A DNA stretch of 10,670 nucleotides, taken from assembly GCA_030616835.1 (NCBI GenBank), contig JAUWWP010000052.1, positions 1 to 10,670 of the forward strand, in the 5' to 3' direction. The notes beneath the pieces are model-generated. The model made no database searches. It saw nothing but the letters and a program-made list of their open reading frames with translations, and had not been told where the DNA came from. Position 1 is the stretch's first letter. Every line of letters starts with the position of its first letter. A program made the translations under genes and the position numbers. This DNA comes from Deltaproteobacteria bacterium. Lineage in GTDB: Bacteria > Desulfobacterota > G020345765. Positions 6,676 through 10,670 of the stretch are shown in pieces.

Positions 6676-8139
6676 GTGTCTACCGAACAGTTAGAGAATT
6701 TTAAGCAGATTCTGGGAGACCGATACGGGCTAAACTTTGATCCGAGGAATGATAAGACCCTGAAAAAGGCCATTACGAAACGGCTGGAGGCCCTGGGGTT
6801 TAAATCTGACATTGACTACTACTCATTTTTGAACAAGTCGACCGGTGCCGCGGAAGAGTTTGACGACCTGATATCCCTGTTGACCGTCGGCCACACCAAT
6901 TACTTCAGGTCACCCGATCATTTCCGGGCCCTCAAGGAATATGTCCTGCCGCGAATCGTCTCCCAAAAGGCTGACAAAGATAAAAGGCTCAGGATCTGGT
7001 CAGCGGGTTGCTCTACCGGTGATGAGCCCTACTCAATCGCCATCACCCTGCTGGAATGTTTTAAAGGCATTAAGCAATGGGATGTAAAGATCCTGGCAAC
7101 TGATATCAATACCCAATTTCTTCAGCATGCGCGCAGTGGAATCTATGACTCCTGGACCACCAAGTATGTGGACCAGAAGCTTTTTGATAAATATTTTGTG
7201 AAGACAGAAAATAGTGCGCTGCTCAAGGATCAGGTAAAGAATATGGTCAAATTCTTTTATTTAAACTTAGCTACCGATGGTTATTCATTTGCCCAGGAGG
7301 GGAAAGATAAGTTTGACATAATCTTTTGCCGTAATGTTCTGATCTATTTTCGCAAGGAGATGGTCAAGAGGATCATTAAAAAGTTTTATGACCTGCTTGA
7401 GGATAAAGGTTATCTTTTTCTGGGTTATTCCGAAAATCTGACTCAGATATCCCGGGGTTTTGAACCCAATTCCCTCTACGGAGTATTCTTTTATGAGAAA
7501 AGGCCGCCGGAACTTCGGACCAAGCCCAAGCAAGTTCCCCAGGCCAGGCCCATAGAAATCCCCTCCCCTCCCCGGATAAAGCCGAAGGAGACCGTAGCCC
7601 CGGAGCCGAAGGAGACCGTAGCCCCGGAGCCGGAGGAGATTGACGAGGAGAGATTGTACTTAGAAGGTATCAATCACTTCGGCGAGGAGAGGTTCGAAAA
7701 GGCAGCGGAGATATTCGAGCATATCCTGGAGAAAAATCCCCGCTCGGCCCGGGCCCTCTTAGGGATCGGCTTCCTTCTGGCAAATAAGGGGAGGGACCAG
7801 GAGGCCCGGCAAAAGGGCCAGGAGGTCTTAGAGATTGATCAGCTACTGCCCGAGGCCTACTACCTGCTGGGGATACTGAATGAGAGGGAGGGGAGCCTCA
7901 AGGCCACCAGAGAGAGCTACCAACGGGCAATCTTTCTGGAAAAGGATTTTATTATGGCCCATTTCAATCTGGCCATCCTTTACAAAAGGGAGGGGAAATG
8001 GAGGGAGGCCCAGAGGGAATTTAAGAATATTGTTAATATCTTAAAGACCAGGAAGGACAATGAGCCAATTAAATTCTCCGGAGGTTTTAATAAGAGAAGT
8101 TTTTTGAAGATCTGTGAGGAGGCAGTGAGGAGTAAGTAA
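6676..8139 (+). CDS. cheR: CheR-type chemoreceptor methyltransferase with C-terminal TPR repeats
   Basis: Transfers methyl groups from S-adenosylmethionine to glutamates of chemoreceptors, providing adaptation. The 487 residues comprise an N-terminal helical CheR domain (about 5-60), the SAM-binding catalytic domain (about 75-275) with GCSTGDEPYS at 111-120, the acidic LATDIN motif and FCRNVLIYF at 217-225, a proline- and glutamate-rich linker (about 276-325), and TPR-type repeats (about 326-455, for example AHFNLAILYKREGKWREAQREF). Classical CheR is about 280 residues; the TPR extension is typical of WspC- and FrzF-like enzymes of alternative chemosensory systems. The start is GTG 6676, just after an in-frame TAA (6670-6672), with GGGAG about ten bases upstream. 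The stop TAA shares one base with the cheW ATG, indicating translational coupling. The gene symbol denotes the family, not a proven orthologue. Confidence 0.95.
   Translation: MSTEQLENFKQILGDRYGLNFDPRNDKTLKKAITKRLEALGFKSDIDYYSFLNKSTGAAEEFDDLISLLTVGHTNYFRSPDHFRALKEYVLPRIVSQKADKDKRLRIWSAGCSTGDEPYSIAITLLECFKGIKQWDVKILATDINTQFLQHARSGIYDSWTTKYVDQKLFDKYFVKTENSALLKDQVKNMVKFFYLNLATDGYSFAQEGKDKFDIIFCRNVLIYFRKEMVKRIIKKFYDLLEDKGYLFLGYSENLTQISRGFEPNSLYGVFFYEKRPPELRTKPKQVPQARPIEIPSPPRIKPKETVAPEPKETVAPEPEEIDEERLYLEGINHFGEERFEKAAEIFEHILEKNPRSARALLGIGFLLANKGRDQEARQKGQEVLEIDQLLPEAYYLLGILNEREGSLKATRESYQRAIFLEKDFIMAHFNLAILYKREGKWREAQREFKNIVNILKTRKDNEPIKFSGGFNKRSFLKICEEAVRSK
7582..7629 (+). repeat. 24-bp tandem repeat in the CheR-TPR linker
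   Basis: Two adjacent copies of a 24-base unit (7582-7605 and 7606-7629), identical by eye, encode PKETVAPE twice. They lie in the flexible linker between the methyltransferase and TPR domains. The repeat keeps the frame, so it would alter only linker length. Confidence 0.85.
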
Positions 8140-8693
8140 TGCCGAAAGCTACGGGTAAAGATTACGATACCGCAAAAATACTGGAGGAGATGAGGGATCA
8201 GTACTGGAAGGGTCTTGCCGAGGAAGAGGAAGAGGAGAAAGGGGAGAGTATTCAACTAATAACCTTTCGCATTGCTAATGAGTTCTATGGCATTGAGACC
8301 AGTTACGCCAAGGAGGTGTTGAAGATTCCCAAAATTGTCCGGGTTCCTCATACACCTGAATGGGTCCTGGGGGTGATAAATCTGCGAGGAAGCATTGTCT
8401 CAGTTATTGATCTCAGGATCCTGTTTGGATTAGCAGTAAGCGAGCTTAGCCCGAGCGCACGCATAATTACTCTGAGCGCCGGGGAGATCTATACCGGAAT
8501 GCTAGTCGAATCAATAGTAGATATCATTAACCTTCCCAAAGAGGATATCCAGCCGGCTCTGGAAACCATGGGAGGGATTGAGAAGGATTTTATCCGGGGG
8601 CAGGTCCCCCAAGAAGAAGGGTTGCTGATCCTTTTGAATATTGAAACAATCTTGAAGTCCAGAGAGATGGAGGGAAGCTATGAGAAAGGATAA
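8139..8693 (+). CDS. cheW: CheW-like chemosensory coupling protein
   Basis: Scaffold that links the chemoreceptor tip to the histidine kinase CheA in cytoplasmic arrays. Of 184 residues, about 37-175 form a CheW domain, with ITFRIANEFYGIE, the hallmark GVINLRGSIVSVIDLR (the usual motif ends IVPVIDLR, so Pro is replaced by Ser) and GMLVESIVDIINLP. The N-terminal 36 residues are a charged, Glu-rich extension not needed for the fold. ATG 8139 overlaps the cheR stop in a TAATG arrangement, preceded by GAGGAG. Its own end overlaps the MCP start by 14 bases (8680-8693), so the three genes are translationally coupled. Confidence 0.95.
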   Translation: MPKATGKDYDTAKILEEMRDQYWKGLAEEEEEEKGESIQLITFRIANEFYGIETSYAKEVLKIPKIVRVPHTPEWVLGVINLRGSIVSVIDLRILFGLAVSELSPSARIITLSAGEIYTGMLVESIVDIINLPKEDIQPALETMGGIEKDFIRGQVPQEEGLLILLNIETILKSREMEGSYEKG

Positions 8694-10434
8694 AGAAGGG
8701 GGGGGGCAGGACATGATCGACTCGGAAGAGGAGAAGGAGGCAAGACTTAGTTTGCAATTAAAATTTACCTCTTTTCTCAGTGCCCTGATTATCGTTGTGG
8801 GCCTGGCTCTGGGATGGTATTTCTTGAGCCAATCCACAAAGATATTGCTGGATCAGTTGACTAAAAGGGCAAAATCACTAACTTTAAATCTGGCCAGTGG
8901 TGCCAAATTTGGAGTATTGGCAGAAGATAAGGTTACTTTGAATCTGCTCATCGATGGCCTGTACGGAGATGAAGATGTAGCTTATGTGGTGATCTCGGAT
9001 GAGCGGGGAGAGGCACTGATTGAAAGATTTAAGAGAGAGGAAAATCCGGTAGGTATTGCCGGGTTTGCCCGAGAAGCCCTGGACTCGGGTGAGCTTCAGC
9101 TCAACCCCTTGACCTCCCCTGCCGGGGAAGCCCTCTATGATATCTCTGCCCTGGTTACCTTCCAGGAGAAGCAGAAGAAAGAAGAGGCTACTGCGGAAGA
9201 ATTTTTCGGATTTGAGGAGGGATGGGATGAGGGTGCCCAATCACCCAGCCCGGCTGAGGAGGAAACTGCGGGAGGAAAGATCGTCAAGCTGGGGGTCGTT
9301 CAGGTTGGGTTTACTCTGGAAAATGTGCTCCGGGAGATCAATTCCGTTAGAAGGAATGGGATATGGATTACCCTGATTATTATCGGGTCAGGAATGGGGC
9401 TCTCTCTGCTTCTTGTCCGATTGATTGTGCGACCGATCAAGAATATGGCTGTGGCGGCTAAGCGGATTGCCGGAGGAGATCTGGATCAAACCGTGGAGGT
9501 AAAATCCCAGGATGAAATCGGGGTTCTGGGACGGTCTTTCAATCGGATGACCAGGGCAATTGTTAAGAATATCCGTGCCCAGAATGTCCTGATAGAAAGC
9601 ATTAAAAATACTATTCAGCAGCTCAGCAGCTCTACCAGCCAGATCATGGCAATCTCCACCCAGCAGTCACGAGGGGCCACTGAGCAGGCCACTGCCATGC
9701 AGGAGGTAATGACTACCTCAACAGAGATTGCCGTCAGTGCTAAGGAGATTGCCGGAACTGCCGGTTCCGTGGAAGATGTTGCCAAAAAGAGCTCCCTGGC
9801 CTGTAACCAGGGGGAAAGTGCTGTCAGTGATGCTATCCAGGGCATAGCCCAGGTAAAGGATCAGGTTAACTCAATTGCAAAAAGTATGTTGGAGCTGGGG
9901 GAAAAGTCCCAGCGGATCGGAGGGGTAGTGGATATTATCGAGGAGATCTCCGAGCAGACCAATCTGCTGGCACTGAATGCCTCGATTGAGGCTGCCGGGG
10001 CTGGGGAGGCCGGGAAGAGATTCTCCGTGGTTGCCGAGGAGGTCAGAAGGCTGGCCGAACGGACGATTGAAGCCACTAAACAGATCAATCAACTGATCTC
10101 GGAGATTCAACGCTCAACTAACAATGCGATTATGGCTACCGAAGAAGGTTCTCGGGCAGTTGATAAGGGCTCAGCCCTGGTTGATAAGGTAAGTGAGTCA
10201 TTGCGCAATATCATCGCCCTTTCCTCCGAAACCACCCAATCGGTTAAGGAAATTCACCTCTCTACTCAGCAGCAGACCTCAAGTAGTGAACAGATGGCGT
10301 CAACTATCTCGGAGATCAGTGACATCACCCAGCAGGTTGTCACCGGTGCCAAGGAGACCGAAGGAGCGATGACTGATCTGAATGAGCTAACCGAAAGATT
10401 AAAGGAACTGGTTGTGCAGGATGGTCGGGCTTAG
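8680..10434 (+). CDS. Methyl-accepting chemotaxis protein with periplasmic sensor, HAMP and signalling domain
   Basis: Transmembrane chemoreceptor of 584 residues controlling CheA. TM1 is about 29-49, a periplasmic domain 50-226 (Cache/PAS-like judging from VAYVVISDERGEALIERF and VVQVGFT), TM2 228-250, HAMP about 248-300 (VRPIKNM to DEIGVLGRSFNRM), then a cytoplasmic helical hairpin to about 575. The tip (ISEQTNLLALNASIEAAGAGEAGKRFSVVAEEVRRLAERT) is canonical except that the usual EAARAGE reads EAAGAGE (Gly440) and GKGF reads GKRF (Arg447). An acidic low-complexity insert occupies about 163-199 of the sensor domain. No CheR-docking pentapeptide such as NWETF is present at the C-terminus. ATG 8680 overlaps cheW and has GGAGGG just upstream. 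An in-frame ATG at 8713 is an alternative start that would bypass the G9 run. The ligand is unknown. Confidence 0.95.
   Translation: MRKDKEGGGQDMIDSEEEKEARLSLQLKFTSFLSALIIVVGLALGWYFLSQSTKILLDQLTKRAKSLTLNLASGAKFGVLAEDKVTLNLLIDGLYGDEDVAYVVISDERGEALIERFKREENPVGIAGFAREALDSGELQLNPLTSPAGEALYDISALVTFQEKQKKEEATAEEFFGFEEGWDEGAQSPSPAEEETAGGKIVKLGVVQVGFTLENVLREINSVRRNGIWITLIIIGSGMGLSLLLVRLIVRPIKNMAVAAKRIAGGDLDQTVEVKSQDEIGVLGRSFNRMTRAIVKNIRAQNVLIESIKNTIQQLSSSTSQIMAISTQQSRGATEQATAMQEVMTTSTEIAVSAKEIAGTAGSVEDVAKKSSLACNQGESAVSDAIQGIAQVKDQVNSIAKSMLELGEKSQRIGGVVDIIEEISEQTNLLALNASIEAAGAGEAGKRFSVVAEEVRRLAERTIEATKQINQLISEIQRSTNNAIMATEEGSRAVDKGSALVDKVSESLRNIIALSSETTQSVKEIHLSTQQQTSSSEQMASTISEISDITQQVVTGAKETEGAMTDLNELTERLKELVVQDGRA
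8698..8706 (+). repeat. Run of nine G at the start of the MCP gene
   Basis: Nine consecutive G lie five bases beyond the cheW stop and within the first ten codons of the MCP if translation starts at 8680. Homopolymeric G runs of this length can slip during replication. Gain or loss of one base would shift the frame for starts at 8680 but not for ATG 8713. Confidence 0.85.
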
Positions 10435-10670
10435 ATGAAAAATCAGGAGAAGTATTTAAGTATATTCAAGACCGAGGCTGATGAACATCTTCAGGCTTTA
10501 TCTAAGGGCCTGCTTGAGCTGGAAAAAAATCCTGGCAAGGTAGAGCTGATCCATCACTTGATGCGCAGTGCCCATACCATTAAGGGATCGGCAAGGATGC
10601 TTGATCTTGATGAGATCGGCAAGATTGCCCACCGGATGGAGGATCTGTTCAAGGCAATTGAGGATGGAGA
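10435..10670 (+). CDS. cheA: CheA-type histidine kinase, N-terminal Hpt portion only (cut by the window end)
   Basis: Histidine autokinase that receives signals from the receptor and CheW and passes phosphate to response regulators. Only 78 codons are present, beginning at an ATG directly abutting the MCP stop TAG (10432-10434), so it is probably translated by coupling; no strong Shine-Dalgarno is seen. The residues form an Hpt helical bundle: YLSIFKTEADEHLQALSKGLLELE, then AHTIKGSARMLDLDEI, where His47 is the expected phosphorylation site (the family motif is AHTLKGSA), then IAHRMEDLFKAIEDG. The kinase, dimerisation and CheW-like domains would lie beyond the window. A stand-alone Hpt protein is possible but less likely in this operon position. 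Confidence 0.88.
   Translation, partial: MKNQEKYLSIFKTEADEHLQALSKGLLELEKNPGKVELIHHLMRSAHTIKGSARMLDLDEIGKIAHRMEDLFKAIEDG

Noticed and set aside
9137..9376. Overlapping plus-strand open frame of 79 codons inside the MCP gene
   Set aside because: It lies in another frame of a clear MCP coding region, is Arg-rich as expected for a frame shadow, and has no recognisable domain.

Overview
The window is a collinear, all plus-strand stretch of a diderm (outer-membrane-bearing) bacterial genome. The diderm call rests on two TonB-dependent outer-membrane receptors with Sec signal peptides and C-terminal Phe. Nothing here fixes the phylum. Moderate base composition, compact operons and an alternative-type chemosensory operon with a CheR-TPR protein fit several uncultured or deltaproteobacterial-like lineages, but that is a guess.

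Layout. 1-786: the C-terminal four-fifths of hemB (porphobilinogen synthase), followed by a hairpin at 825-844. 787-954: a leader that turns out to be one arm of a duplication. 955-2880: TonB-dependent receptor A. 2881-3143: an AT-rich intergenic region with a palindrome. 3144-3569: a small membrane-anchored protein built of six 11-residue coiled-coil repeats. 3619-5643: TonB-dependent receptor B, a paralogue of A. 5717-6616: a periplasmic ABC-type substrate-binding protein (ABC_sub_bind family) with no permease or ATPase beside it. 6621-6647: a GC-rich hairpin. 6676-10670: a tightly coupled chemosensory operon, CheR with TPR repeats, CheW, a two-TM methyl-accepting chemotaxis protein with HAMP, and the start of CheA with its Hpt phosphorylation motif.

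How the parts may work together. The two receptors would import an unidentified ligand across the outer membrane and the periplasmic binding protein could capture it. The chemoreceptor has a periplasmic sensor domain and reports through CheW and CheA, with CheR-TPR as the adaptation enzyme. The gene order suggests that uptake and sensing may be linked, but this is inference from position only. The chemosensory layout (CheR-TPR, CheW, MCP, CheA) resembles alternative-function systems such as Wsp and Frz more than the classical flagellar set.

The most informative structural signal is evolutionary. Receptors A and B arose by tandem duplication of a cassette that probably also carried the coiled-coil gene. 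The leader of receptor A reads like that of receptor B with the coiled-coil gene cut out, leaving its last six codons and stop. Also notable are an Arg/Gly exchange at the normally near-invariant signalling tip of the MCP and a run of nine G at the start of the MCP gene.
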